Source: Achromobacter spanius (GTDB taxonomy: Bacteria > Pseudomonadota > Gammaproteobacteria > Burkholderiales > Burkholderiaceae_B). Taken from it: a stretch of DNA of 64,000 bases. A program made the position numbers and the translations under genes. The DNA is taken from the NCBI RefSeq assembly GCF_003994415.1, contig NZ_CP034689.1:5084001-5148000 (forward strand), given 5' to 3'. How positions within the stretch are numbered: position 1 is the first letter of the stretch; every line of letters starts with the position of its first letter. A model generated the notes under the pieces. The model ran no database searches and was not told the origin of the DNA. It saw nothing but the letters and a program-made list of their open reading frames with translations. Below, in pieces: positions 1-9,722 of the stretch.

Positions 1-867
1 GGGCGCGCCGTCGCGGCCGGCCAAAGCCTGGCTCAGCACACGGCGCGCAAACGGGGATTCGGCTTCCAACTGCGGCGACACGATGGCAAACCGCCCCTGC
101 GGATGCGCCCGCAGCTGGCTGGCGGCCCAAGCCGCCGCCGCGCGCCATTCCGCGCCCTGGTCGGCGGCTTCGAAGCGGCGGGCCACGGTTTCAACGCGCT
201 GTTCATCGCGCCATTGCGCCACCTGGCAGCCCTGATCTTCAAAGGCGCGCAGCAGACGGCGAAAGCGTGGCGATACGTCGGTGAAGCCAGCCAGCACCAG
301 TTGCCGGGGAATAGGCAAGCGCCCGTCTTCCAAGGCGCGCAGCACACGCGCGTAGCCCTGGTTGGCGTCCTCGGCATCGATACCCGCCAACACTTGCCGG
401 TAGCGCACGCGCCACTTGGCAAAGCCGCGATATTCGTCGGTATCGGCGCCCGAGGGCACCTGCAAGTCCCATTCGTCCATCAACAGGTCGGCATCCATGG
501 ACAGCTTGGCTGCCTGGCTGGCGTCCAGCAGCACGCGCTCGGCTTCTTCGGCGCGGATGGCTTCGGTCCAGACCAATTGCGTAGCGAAACTGTCCAGCCG
601 GTAGGCGGGCACGTCTTCGTCGGCTTCAAACGCCAGTTCGTTGGCGGATTCGGCTAGCCAGGCGGACAAGGGCAGGATGCGCGGCAGCTCGCTGACCTGG
701 CGTTCCTGGCGCAACAAGCCGGCCAGTTCCAGCGTCAGCCGGCGCGACAGGCGGTTGTTCACCGTCAGCACCAGCGTGTCGGCGGCGGGCATGGCGCCGA
801 TGTCCGGCAGGGACAGCAAGGATGAGGAAAGCAAGGGAGGGGAAAGCGGCGCGTCCTGCATGGGCAT
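1..867 (-). CDS. Probable DNA repair / PD-(D/E)XK-family nuclease protein, N-terminal part only
   Basis: An open frame of 289 codons runs off the left edge of the window, so only the N-terminal part is visible. The protein begins MPMQDAPLSPP and continues with hydrophilic, Arg/Glu-rich sequence. A VLTVNNRLSRRL segment near residue 33 and a repeated RFRRLLRAFEDQG-like helical style resemble the UvrD/AddB-like N-terminal half of the beta-proteobacterial 'probable DNA repair protein' family (TIGR03623 type), whose nuclease domain would lie beyond the edge. The start could be 867 or the in-frame ATG at 861; neither has a strong Shine-Dalgarno. It lies 15 bases downstream of a tiny membrane-protein gene on the same strand. 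The family call rests on general similarity; the catalytic motif is not in the window. Confidence 0.6.
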   Translation of the reverse strand, partial: MPMQDAPLSPPLLSSSLLSLPDIGAMPAADTLVLTVNNRLSRRLTLELAGLLRQERQVSELPRILPLSAWLAESANELAFEADEDVPAYRLDSFATQLVWTEAIRAEEAERVLLDASQAAKLSMDADLLMDEWDLQVPSGADTDEYRGFAKWRVRYRQVLAGIDAEDANQGYARVLRALEDGRLPIPRQLVLAGFTDVSPRFRRLLRAFEDQGCQVAQWRDEQRVETVARRFEAADQGAEWRAAAAWAASQLRAHPQGRFAIVSPQLEAESPFARRVLSQALAGRDGAP

Positions 868-882
868 CCGAAAAAGAAGCGG

Positions 883-1041
883 CTAAAAGCCGCACAGGGC
901 GGCCAGGTTTTCCCAATGCAGCTGCATGTCGGGCGTGGTGTAGCCCCAGAACGCCAAGCCCAGCACCACCGCCAGCGCCAACACGCCCACGGCGCGCCAG
1001 CCTCGATGGCGGCGGACGGCAGGGTTGTTGGCGTGCGGCAT
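883..1041 (-). CDS. 52-residue single-pass membrane protein, function unknown
   Basis: This short frame encodes MPHANNPAVRRHRGWRAVG, then one strongly hydrophobic segment at about residues 19-33, then a short acidic tail ending in LCGF. The basic residues before the helix and the acidic ones after it suggest an N-in orientation. Its start is 18 bases after the stop of the MFS gene and its stop is just before the repair gene, all on one strand, so the three may be co-transcribed. I do not recognise the family. The GGAA upstream of the ATG is a weak ribosome-binding site. It is credible because of its length, helix and tight fit between neighbours. Confidence 0.5.
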   Translation of the reverse strand: MPHANNPAVRRHRGWRAVGVLALAVVLGLAFWGYTTPDMQLHWENLAALCGF

Positions 1042-1058
1042 GGTCAGGGTTCCAGATA

Positions 1059-2270
1059 TCAGGTGGCCACGGGTCGGGGTTCGGCGACATTCACCGGTTG
1101 CTCGCGCACCGGCAGGCATAGCAGCGCGGCAATGACGGCAAGCGCCAAGCCCAGCCACCAGACCATATCGTAATTGCCGGTCTTGGCGTAAGCATACCCG
1201 CCCAGCCAGACACCAATGAAGCTGCCCAACTGGTGCCCCAGGAAGACAATGCCCGACAGCGTGGCGGCGTAGCGCAAGCCGTAGATTTGCCCGATCAGCC
1301 CTTGCGTGAGCGGCACGGTGCCCAGCCAGAACAAGCCCATCCACGCCGCGAACGCATACAGCACCCAGGCCGACAGCGGCATCGCCAACAGCAGCACGAT
1401 GCCGAAGGCGCGCATGAAATACACCAGGGCCAACAGGCGCTTCTTGCTGTATTTGCCGCCCAGCTTGCCGGCATAGAAAGAGCCCACCACATTGAACAGG
1501 CCAATCAGCGCCACCGCGGTCGCGCCCTGCCCGGCCGTCAAGCCGCCGTCGGTCACGTAGGCGGGCAAGTGCAGCGTGATGAAGGCGGTGTGAAAGCCAC
1601 AGACGAAGTAGCTCAGGAACAGGAAATGGAACGAGGGGTGGCGCACGGCCTGGCGCACGGCGGCGGCCAGCGACTGCTGCGGCCCGGGCTGCGCTTGCGG
1701 GCGGCCGCGCAGGAAGTACGCCAGCGGCGCTGCGCAAGCCACGAACAGCGACAACACCCACAAGGCGCCCGGCCAGTCCATGCCCGTGATCAGCGCCTGC
1801 CCGGTCGGCACCACCGCGAACTGGCCCAAGGAGCCGCCCGCGCTGGCGATACCCATGGCCGTGCTGCGGTAGGCAGGCGGCACCGCGCGCGCCACCACCG
1901 GCAAGATCACCGGAAACGTGGTGCCCGCCTGGCCCAGCCCAACCAGCACGCCCGCCGTCAGGTACAGCGTGGTTTCGTCGGTGGCGAAACGGGTGCCGAT
2001 CATGCCCAACATGTAGAGCACCGCGCCCAGCGCGATGGTGCGGCCGGAGCCGTAGCGGTCGGCCAGCATGCCCATGAAGATACAGGCCACGCCCCAGACC
2101 AGGTTCTGCAGCGCGAACGCCATCGAGAACACGTCGCGCCCCCAGCCGTGGGCCAGGCCCATCGGCTGCATGAAAAGGCCAAAAGTGGCGCGCACGCCCA
2201 TGGCAAGCAGCACCACCAAAGTACCCAGGATGAGGGTGCGCGTGGAAATCGTATCGGTTTGGCTAGACAT
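1059..2270 (-). CDS. Major facilitator superfamily transporter
   Basis: The 403-residue protein has about twelve hydrophobic segments. A short polar N-terminus is followed by TLILGTLVVLLAMGVRATFG, and the loop after TM2 contains the MFS A-like motif (MGMLADRYGSGRT). The middle loop near residues 190-205 is Arg/Gln-rich, as usual between the two six-helix halves. I chose the ATG at 2270 because the 38 codons upstream are Arg-rich non-membrane sequence unlike an MFS N-terminus. The family imports or exports small organic solutes. The substrate cannot be read from the sequence, but monocarboxylate-type MFS proteins are plausible given the divergent acetate genes. It is divergent from the DUF485-actP operon. 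Confidence 0.85.
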   Translation of the reverse strand: MSSQTDTISTRTLILGTLVVLLAMGVRATFGLFMQPMGLAHGWGRDVFSMAFALQNLVWGVACIFMGMLADRYGSGRTIALGAVLYMLGMIGTRFATDETTLYLTAGVLVGLGQAGTTFPVILPVVARAVPPAYRSTAMGIASAGGSLGQFAVVPTGQALITGMDWPGALWVLSLFVACAAPLAYFLRGRPQAQPGPQQSLAAAVRQAVRHPSFHFLFLSYFVCGFHTAFITLHLPAYVTDGGLTAGQGATAVALIGLFNVVGSFYAGKLGGKYSKKRLLALVYFMRAFGIVLLLAMPLSAWVLYAFAAWMGLFWLGTVPLTQGLIGQIYGLRYAATLSGIVFLGHQLGSFIGVWLGGYAYAKTGNYDMVWWLGLALAVIAALLCLPVREQPVNVAEPRPVAT

Positions 2271-2415
2271 GAAACCCGTGTCTGGTTGTTGTTTGGGTTT
2301 GCGTCCCCTCCTCGGGACCCGGCCAACATCATATACAAGTCGGCGCCTTGGCGACGGTAATAGCCCTGCTGACGAATCGCGCATTGCGCCGCCTTGTCAC
2401 TAGGGCCTACCCCTT

Positions 2416-2429
2416 ACGACTAAGGTCGT
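2416..2429. promoter_or_regulatory. Inverted repeat in the MFS / acetate-operon intergenic region
   Basis: The perfect inverted repeat ACGAC-TAAG-GTCGT lies about 115 bases upstream of the DUF485-actP-acs operon, in the 272-base gap that separates it from the divergent MFS gene. About 25 bases further on is TATATT (near 2453), a possible -10 box without a convincing -35. The location suits an operator for the adjacent LuxR-type response regulator or another regulator, but the sequence alone does not show which. Confidence 0.25.
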
Positions 2430-2542
2430 GTGTTCGGGTACGTGATGCGTCTCTATATTGGGCAGAGGCCCGCGAGGCATCGCCAAACGAGCCGATCCGG
2501 CTGCGCTGACGGCGCCCGGCAATAACAACAAGGAGCCCTATC

Positions 2543-2920
2543 GTGCCCACCCCCAAACACGTGCCTTCACCCCACGTGCCCTCCCCCCAAGTGCCCCCCT
2601 CCCCCCTAGTACCCGAACCCGAAAGCAGAGTCGCCGCCGTCATGCGGCATCCCAAATACCAGGAACTGCTACGCCGCCGCAGCCGCGCCAGTTTGTTGTT
2701 CTTTGCCATCACGGGCGTGATCTACGCCGGCTTCATCCTGACGCTGGCGTTTGACCCCGTGTTTTTCGGCAGCCCCGTGCCGGGCATGACGATGAGCATC
2801 GGCGTGCTGACCGGCACGCTGGTCGTGTGCAGCGCCGTGGTGCTGATTTCCGCTTACGTGCATATCTCCAATTCCGTGTTCGACCCGCTGCTGGCCGCCA
2901 TCATCAAGGACGTGTCATGA
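2543..2920 (+). CDS. DUF485 membrane protein with proline-rich N-terminal extension
   Basis: The 125-residue protein has a proline-rich N-terminus (about residues 2-26, VPSPH/VPSPQ/VPPSPL repeats). It is followed by a conserved DUF485 core (RHPKYQELLRRRSRASLLFF) with two transmembrane helices at about residues 50-70 and 82-104. DUF485 (YjcH) proteins are regularly encoded just upstream of actP, and here the stop overlaps the actP start (ATGA). The GTG start at 2543 is preceded by AGGAG with 7-base spacing, so the proline-rich segment is probably translated. Typical YjcH proteins are about 100 residues and lack such an extension. The precise role is unknown; it is inferred to assist or modulate the acetate permease. 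Confidence 0.85.
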   Translation: MPTPKHVPSPHVPSPQVPPSPLVPEPESRVAAVMRHPKYQELLRRRSRASLLFFAITGVIYAGFILTLAFDPVFFGSPVPGMTMSIGVLTGTLVVCSAVVLISAYVHISNSVFDPLLAAIIKDVS

Positions 2921-4593
2921 AAAACAAGAAATTCGGCGCCGCATTGATCTTCATCCTGGGCTGCGGGCTGGCGGGCGCGGCGCGCGCCGCTACCGGCGGG
3001 CAGGCAAGCATGTCCGCCATCGTGATGTTCCTGGCGTTCATCGCCGGCACCATGGGCATCACCTACTGGGCCGCCAAGCGCACCCGCACCACGTCCGACT
3101 TCTACACGGCCGGCGGCGGGCTGTCGGGCTTTCAGAACGGCCTGGCCATTGCGGGCGACTACCTGTCGGCCGCGTCGTTCCTGGGCATTGCGGGCATGGT
3201 CTATGTCAGCGGTTTCGACGGCATGATCTACGCCATCGGCTTTCTGTTCGGCTGGCCCGTGGTCATGTTCCTGATCGCCGAACGGCTGCGCAACCTGGGG
3301 CGCTACAACTTCGCCGACGTCACCTCGTTTCGCCTGGCACAGACGCCGATGCGCGTGCTGGCGGCCAGCGCGTCGCTGCTGATCATCGCGCTGTACCTGA
3401 TTGCGCAGATGGTGGGCGCGGGCAAGCTCATCGTGCTGCTGTTCGGGCTGGACTACAACGTTGCCGTGGTGATCGTCGGGTCGCTGATGATGATCTACGT
3501 GGCCTTCGGCGGCATGACCGCCACCACCTGGGTGCAGATCATCAAGGCGGTGCTGATGCTGCTGGGCGCCACGCTGATGACGGTGCTGGTGATGGCCGCG
3601 TTCAACTACAGCCCCGATGCCTTGCTGGCGGAGGCCACGCGCGTGCACCCATCCGGCATGGAACTGCTGGCGCCGGGCGCGCAGGTCAGCAGCAACCCCT
3701 TGAACGCCTTGTCGCTGGGCATTGCGCTGGCGTTCGGCACCGCCGGGCTGCCGCACATCCTGATGCGATTCTTCACGGTGTCCAACGCCAAGGAAGCGCG
3801 CAAGTCGGTCATCTACGCCAGTTCGTTCATCGGCTACTTCTACCTGCTTACCTTCATCATCGGCTTTGGCGCGGTGGCGCTGCTGGTGCGCCATCCCGAG
3901 TATTACCTGACGGGCGCGGACGGCCAGTTCGACATGCTGAAAAGCCTGATCGGCGGCACCAACATGGTGGCCGTGCACCTGGCCAATGCAGTGGGCGGCA
4001 ACCTGCTGCTGGGCTTCCTGGCGGCCGTTACCTTCGCCACCATCGTCGCGGTGGTGGCGGGCCTGGCGCTGGCGGGCGCGGCGGCCATTTCGCATGACCT
4101 CTACGCCAACGTCATCGCGCGGGGCCGCGCCACCGAAGCCCAGCAGATGCGCATCTCTCGGTTGTCCACCATTGCGCTGGGCGTCATGGCCATCCTGCTG
4201 GGCATCGTGTTTGAAAACCAGAACGTGGCGTTCATGGTGGGCCTGGCATTCGCGATTGCGGCCAGCGCCAACTTCCCGGTGCTGGTGCTGTCGATTTCCT
4301 GGCGCGGCTGCACCACGCTGGGCGCCACCATCGGCGGCTTTCTCGGGCTGGCCTCAGCCACGATCTGGGTGGTGCTGAGCGACACGGTATGGGTGGATGT
4401 GTTTGGCTTTGCCACGCCCATCACGCCGTTTCCCAACCCGGGCATCCTGTCCATTCCGCTGGCCTTTTTTTCGATCTGGCTGTTCTCCACGCTGGACAAC
4501 AGTGCCAGGGCGCGGGAAGAAGCCCTGGCCTTCGACGCCTTGACCGTCCGCAGCCAGACGGGCATAGGCGCCACCACCGCAGTCGCCCATTAA
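2917..4593 (+). CDS. actP: Cation/acetate symporter ActP
   Basis: A 558-residue sodium:solute symporter (SSF family) that imports acetate and other short monocarboxylates with cations. The N-terminus is a cleavable-looking signal (MKNKKFGAALIFILGCGLAG, then AARAA), typical of ActP. Thirteen or so membrane segments follow, with conserved SSF stretches such as SDFYTAGGGLSGFQNGLAIA near residues 55-75 and the GRYNFADVTSFRL motif near 130. The start overlaps the DUF485 stop by four bases (ATGA), indicating translational coupling. acs follows after 18 bases. The long upstream in-frame extension was rejected because it runs inside the DUF485 gene in another frame. Confidence 0.95.
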   Translation: MKNKKFGAALIFILGCGLAGAARAATGGQASMSAIVMFLAFIAGTMGITYWAAKRTRTTSDFYTAGGGLSGFQNGLAIAGDYLSAASFLGIAGMVYVSGFDGMIYAIGFLFGWPVVMFLIAERLRNLGRYNFADVTSFRLAQTPMRVLAASASLLIIALYLIAQMVGAGKLIVLLFGLDYNVAVVIVGSLMMIYVAFGGMTATTWVQIIKAVLMLLGATLMTVLVMAAFNYSPDALLAEATRVHPSGMELLAPGAQVSSNPLNALSLGIALAFGTAGLPHILMRFFTVSNAKEARKSVIYASSFIGYFYLLTFIIGFGAVALLVRHPEYYLTGADGQFDMLKSLIGGTNMVAVHLANAVGGNLLLGFLAAVTFATIVAVVAGLALAGAAAISHDLYANVIARGRATEAQQMRISRLSTIALGVMAILLGIVFENQNVAFMVGLAFAIAASANFPVLVLSISWRGCTTLGATIGGFLGLASATIWVVLSDTVWVDVFGFATPITPFPNPGILSIPLAFFSIWLFSTLDNSARAREEALAFDALTVRSQTGIGATTAVAH

Positions 4594-4611
4594 CCGCACT
4601 CAGGAGCCGTC

Positions 4612-6567
<1,956 letters not shown>

Positions 6568-6574
6568 TCGGACG

Positions 6575-7264
6575 ATGCCTGTCCTGCTGATCGCCGACGA
6601 CCACCCGCTGTTTCGCGAAGCCTTGCGAGGGGTGATCGGCCGTGTGTTCCCGGACGCCGTCATACACGAAGCCGACCAGATCCCCGTGCTCTACGATCTG
6701 GTCGAGTCCTGCCCCAACGCCGACCTGCTGTTGCTGGACCTGGACATGCCGGGTTCTTTCGGCCTGGGGCCGCTTGGCCATTTGCGCAACCAGCATCCGC
6801 AACTGCCCATCGTGATTGTGTCGGCGCATGAAGACGCGCTACTGATACGCCGCGCGCTGGATCACGGTGCGATGGGCTTCATCCCGAAATCATCAGACGC
6901 CGATACGCTGGGCGCGGCCTTGCTGCATGTGATGGACGGCGGCACCTGGGAGCCCGATGCCGGCGGCGCCATCATTGCCGCAACCCGCGGCGCCCTGCCG
7001 CGCGAGCCGGCCATGGCGGCCAATGTGCGCGAACTGACGCCGCAGCAGTTCCGGGTATTGCAGATGGTGGGCGCGGGATTGCTGAACAAGCAGATTGCGC
7101 ACGAATTGCAGATATCGGAAGCCACCATCAAGGCCCACATGACCGTTGTGATGCGCAAGCTGCGGGTATCGAACCGCACGCAAGCCGTGTTGATCGCCGC
7201 GCGGCTGGGTCTTGGCACCTGGCGCTATGGCGCTATCGCGTCAAACCCCAGGGGTGAAGCGTGA
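6575..7264 (+). CDS. LuxR/NarL-family response regulator (CrbR-like position)
   Basis: A 229-residue response regulator. The receiver domain (about residues 1-120) carries the acidic pair D8-D9, the phosphoacceptor D55 in LLLLDLDMPG and K105 in FIPKSS. The C-terminal NarL-type helix-turn-helix (about 155-220) reads LTPQQFRVLQMVGAGLLNKQ then ISEATIKAHMTVVMRKLRVS. It begins 7 bases after acs. In gamma-proteobacteria the acetate switch gene acs is activated by the NarL-type regulator CrbR under the hybrid kinase CrbS (established for Vibrio and Pseudomonas). Co-location with acs and a hybrid kinase makes the same role likely here, but this is an inference. Its 3' end overlaps the convergent kinase gene by 24 bases. 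Confidence 0.88.
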   Translation: MPVLLIADDHPLFREALRGVIGRVFPDAVIHEADQIPVLYDLVESCPNADLLLLDLDMPGSFGLGPLGHLRNQHPQLPIVIVSAHEDALLIRRALDHGAMGFIPKSSDADTLGAALLHVMDGGTWEPDAGGAIIAATRGALPREPAMAANVRELTPQQFRVLQMVGAGLLNKQIAHELQISEATIKAHMTVVMRKLRVSNRTQAVLIAARLGLGTWRYGAIASNPRGEA

Positions 7265-8983
7265 TGCGGCCAAGCCATGTTGCTCCGAACTCCGCTGCGC
7301 CAATTCTTGATGCGCCAACCCTTGATATGCCGGCTCGTGGTGCGTCAACATCTGCGCGCGCAGCTTTGCCGTCAGCAAGGCACGCAGCGACGCCGGCTTG
7401 ATGGGCTTGGTCAGCACCCGATAACCGCGCGCCCGCGCCGCCTGCGCCAAGGCATCTGCGCCATCCGCCACCAGCAGCGCGCCTCGCGCGGCAGGCGAGC
7501 CGGCGCGCAGTGCGTCCAGGCTATCCAACCCGTTCATACGGTCGCGCAGAAGGAAGTCCACCAATAGAACATGAGGCTGATGCCGCATCAGCGCCAGGGC
7601 GTCGTCCAACGTGGCCGCGCACCACACACTGGCCTGCCAGCCGCCCAACAGCGCCTGCAAGCCACCGAGCACTTCCGAGTCGTTGTCCAGGCACAGCACC
7701 CGCAAACCTTGTAGCGAGGCATGCACGGGCGACCATTGCAACCGCGACGCCGCGCCGCTCAAGCGAGCCCGCGCGGGCCTTGGGGTTGCAACGCCGGGCA
7801 CGCTGACCGAAAACACGCTGCCACGGCCCAGCGCCGAGCGCGCGTCCAGCCCATGTCCCAGCAACGACGCAAAGCGACGGCAGATGGACAGCCCCAGGCC
7901 GAAGCTGCGCCCTTCCCGGTTCTGCGGCTTTTCGTAGCGCTGGAACTCGTCGTAGATGCGGCGCAATTGATGCGGGGGAATGCCCGGCCCGGTGTCCCAC
8001 ACTTGCAGTTGTACTTGCCCGCCTTGCGAACGCGCTGACAACAGAATGCGGCCGCCCCCCGTGTAACGCAGCGCATTGGCCAGAAAGTTCTGCAAGATGC
8101 GGCGCAACAGGCGCGGGTCGCTGCGCACCAGCAGCGAAGGTTTGGCGTGCAGGCGCAGTTGCAAGCCGGCCCGCAGCGCCACGTGGCCGTATTGGTCGGC
8201 CAGTTGGCGCAGCATGGGTTCCACGTTGAAGTCGCTGAGTTCGGGCTTGAGCACCCCCGCGTTCAGCCGCGAGACATCCAGCAGGCCGTCAAGCAATTCT
8301 TCCGCCGCACGCAGCGACGTGTTGATGCGGCCCGCCAGATAGCGTTGCGCCTCGGGCCGGTCTTCCTCGTTCAGCGCCGACGCAAACAGACGCGCCGCGT
8401 TAATGGGTTGCAGCACGTCGTGACTGACGGCGGTCAGGAACTGGGTGCGAGACTGCTGCGCCGCTTCGGCCTCTTGCGCCCGCGCACTGACGCGCTGCTC
8501 AAGCGTGTTGTTGATGTCTCGTAGCTCACGTTCGACGCGCTTGAAATCGGTGATGTCGCTATAGCTGGTGACGTAACCGCCGCGCGGCAATGGCCGGCCA
8601 CGCAATTCCAGCACGCGCCCAGACCGCAAGGTGCGCTGCCGGTGATAGACGGCGCCTGCCTGCATCAAGGCGATGCGCTTGCCTACCAGGGCGTCGATAT
8701 CCAGGCCCGGGTCCGACCCGAACTTGCCGCGATGCGCATTGAAGCGGATGAGGTCGGCCACGGGTTGGCCCACGCGCAGCAGGCCGTCCGGGTAATCGAA
8801 CAGGCGCTGATACTGCTGGTTCCACGCCACCAGCCGCATACGCGCATCCACCACGCTTACGCCCTGATCCATGCTGTCCAGCGTGGCCAACAGATCGGGC
8901 ATGCGTAGCGGGTTGTGCCTCAAGGCGGCATACGCCAGCAGGGCAAAGGTCAACAAGGCAAGCGCAAGCCAGCCCAGCATCAT
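7241..8983 (-). CDS. Hybrid sensor histidine kinase, single-TM, PAS-HK-REC
   Basis: A 580-residue protein: one membrane helix (residues 2-20), a PAS-like domain (about 30-150, DQGVSVVDARMRLVAWN), a short coiled segment, HisKA with H188 in SHDVLQPINAARLF, and HATPase_c (N303 in NFLANALRY, D330 in DTGPGIP, GLGLSI near 362). A C-terminal receiver follows with D476 in VLLVDFLLRD and K525 in TKPIKP. The PAS-kinase-receiver part looks like the C-terminal half of CrbS/MxtR-type kinases, which in other bacteria carry an N-terminal SSF transporter domain. Here that domain is absent. A good GGAG site precedes ATGATG at 8983. It converges on, and overlaps by 24 bases, the response-regulator gene, its probable partner. 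Confidence 0.88.
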   Translation of the reverse strand: MMLGWLALALLTFALLAYAALRHNPLRMPDLLATLDSMDQGVSVVDARMRLVAWNQQYQRLFDYPDGLLRVGQPVADLIRFNAHRGKFGSDPGLDIDALVGKRIALMQAGAVYHRQRTLRSGRVLELRGRPLPRGGYVTSYSDITDFKRVERELRDINNTLEQRVSARAQEAEAAQQSRTQFLTAVSHDVLQPINAARLFASALNEEDRPEAQRYLAGRINTSLRAAEELLDGLLDVSRLNAGVLKPELSDFNVEPMLRQLADQYGHVALRAGLQLRLHAKPSLLVRSDPRLLRRILQNFLANALRYTGGGRILLSARSQGGQVQLQVWDTGPGIPPHQLRRIYDEFQRYEKPQNREGRSFGLGLSICRRFASLLGHGLDARSALGRGSVFSVSVPGVATPRPARARLSGAASRLQWSPVHASLQGLRVLCLDNDSEVLGGLQALLGGWQASVWCAATLDDALALMRHQPHVLLVDFLLRDRMNGLDSLDALRAGSPAARGALLVADGADALAQAARARGYRVLTKPIKPASLRALLTAKLRAQMLTHHEPAYQGLAHQELAQRSSEQHGLAASRFTPGV

Positions 8984-9141
8984 GGTGGAAGTCTCCTGCG
9001 TCAGGGGTCGGGCCGCGGGCGCAGGTTGTAATTGTGTTGGGTCCCGTCGGCACTGCGCGCATTATGACGCCGCCTTGGCGCGGGTAGCACATGCCGACGC
9101 TATCGGCACAGCAATTTCAGACGAATCCTAAATCGACAAGA

Positions 9142-9216
9142 TGGCGTCTCCGACAGGAATCGAACCTGTATCTAGGACTTAGGAGGTCCTTGTTCTATCC
9201 GTTGAACTACGGAGAC
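9142..9216 (-). tRNA. tRNA-Arg (anticodon CCT)
   Basis: The reverse strand folds into a full cloverleaf: acceptor arm GTCTCCG/CGGAGAC, D-arm GTTC/GAAC, anticodon stem AGGAC/GTCCT around the 7-base loop CTCCTAA (anticodon CCT, reading AGG), and a T-arm with GGTTCGATTC. A genomically encoded CCA follows the discriminator G. The length of 75 bases including CCA is normal. It stands alone between the kinase gene and a gene-poor stretch. Confidence 0.95.
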
Positions 9217-9335
9217 ACACTGCGGGCGGGATTGTATCGCTTTTCAAAGGCAGGCTTGCGATGCGAGGCGGAATATGAAATGGACCGCACGATGCACACG
9301 GGCAATGTGGCTCGCATCCGCGTCCGACCAGGTGG

Positions 9336-9497
9336 CTAACCGGTTCGGACGGGCCGCCTTGCAAGCTTTGTCTTGAAGTCCTGACGTGTGTCGCAGATGA
9401 CGTGGATATAAACGATCTTCCCCACCACCTCATGGATGACGCGGTTCTTCGCAACCCGACGTTCAGCCAAATGAGGGTTATTCCGGGCTACGCTCAC
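9336..9497 (-). pseudogene. Remnant of a RelE/ParE-type toxin gene (C-terminal part)
   Basis: The reverse strand between a possible GTG at 9497 and a TAG at 9336 encodes 53 residues. They include NPHLAERRVAKNRVIHEVVG and KIVYIHVICDTRQDFKTKL, the pattern of the last two strands of RelE/ParE-family toxins (R-V-I-Y-E-V ... V-x-I-H-V-x-x-x-R-x-D). An in-frame TGA lies a few codons upstream of the GTG, there is no Shine-Dalgarno, and no antitoxin gene is adjacent. I read it as a decayed fragment, based on the residue pattern only. It sits next to tRNA-Arg in a region with lower GC than the flanks. Confidence 0.35.
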
Positions 9498-9722
9498 GCG
9501 CGCCGCGCCGTTAGCTTCTCATCTCGGCACTGTGACAAATTGCATCCATGACGTATGCGTCACTATTATTTTTTTATGACAACATGGCGAATCGCCTTGC
9601 GCACCTCTTGATGTACTGTTTAAATTCGTCGCGTAAGCCCCTAATTCATCTGGACTTTTTCTGAACCGACGACACGCCGGCTTGAGAAACATTTCTTCAC
9701 AGCTTGATAAGCCTGCTCAACC
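9498..9722. other. Gene-free stretch upstream of pbpG
   Basis: No credible coding frame is visible. The stretch is AT-richer than its surroundings, with a run of nine T on the plus strand near 9570. The imperfect palindrome TGACGTATGCGTCA (9549-9562, arms TGACG/CGTCA) could be a regulator site for pbpG. Together with the remnant and tRNA it makes the 9217-9722 gap the least gene-dense region of this half of the window. Confidence 0.5.

Noticed and set aside
1059..2384. Longer MFS protein starting at 2384
   Set aside because: The extra 38 residues are Arg-rich and non-membrane; ATG 2270 gives a normal MFS N-terminus.
9336..9497. Functional toxin-antitoxin module
   Set aside because: Only the C-terminal part of a toxin-like protein is present, with an upstream in-frame stop and no antitoxin.
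9142..9722. Genomic island inserted at tRNA-Arg
   Set aside because: No integrase, direct repeat of the tRNA end or phage-like gene is visible on either side; the surrounding genes are ordinary.
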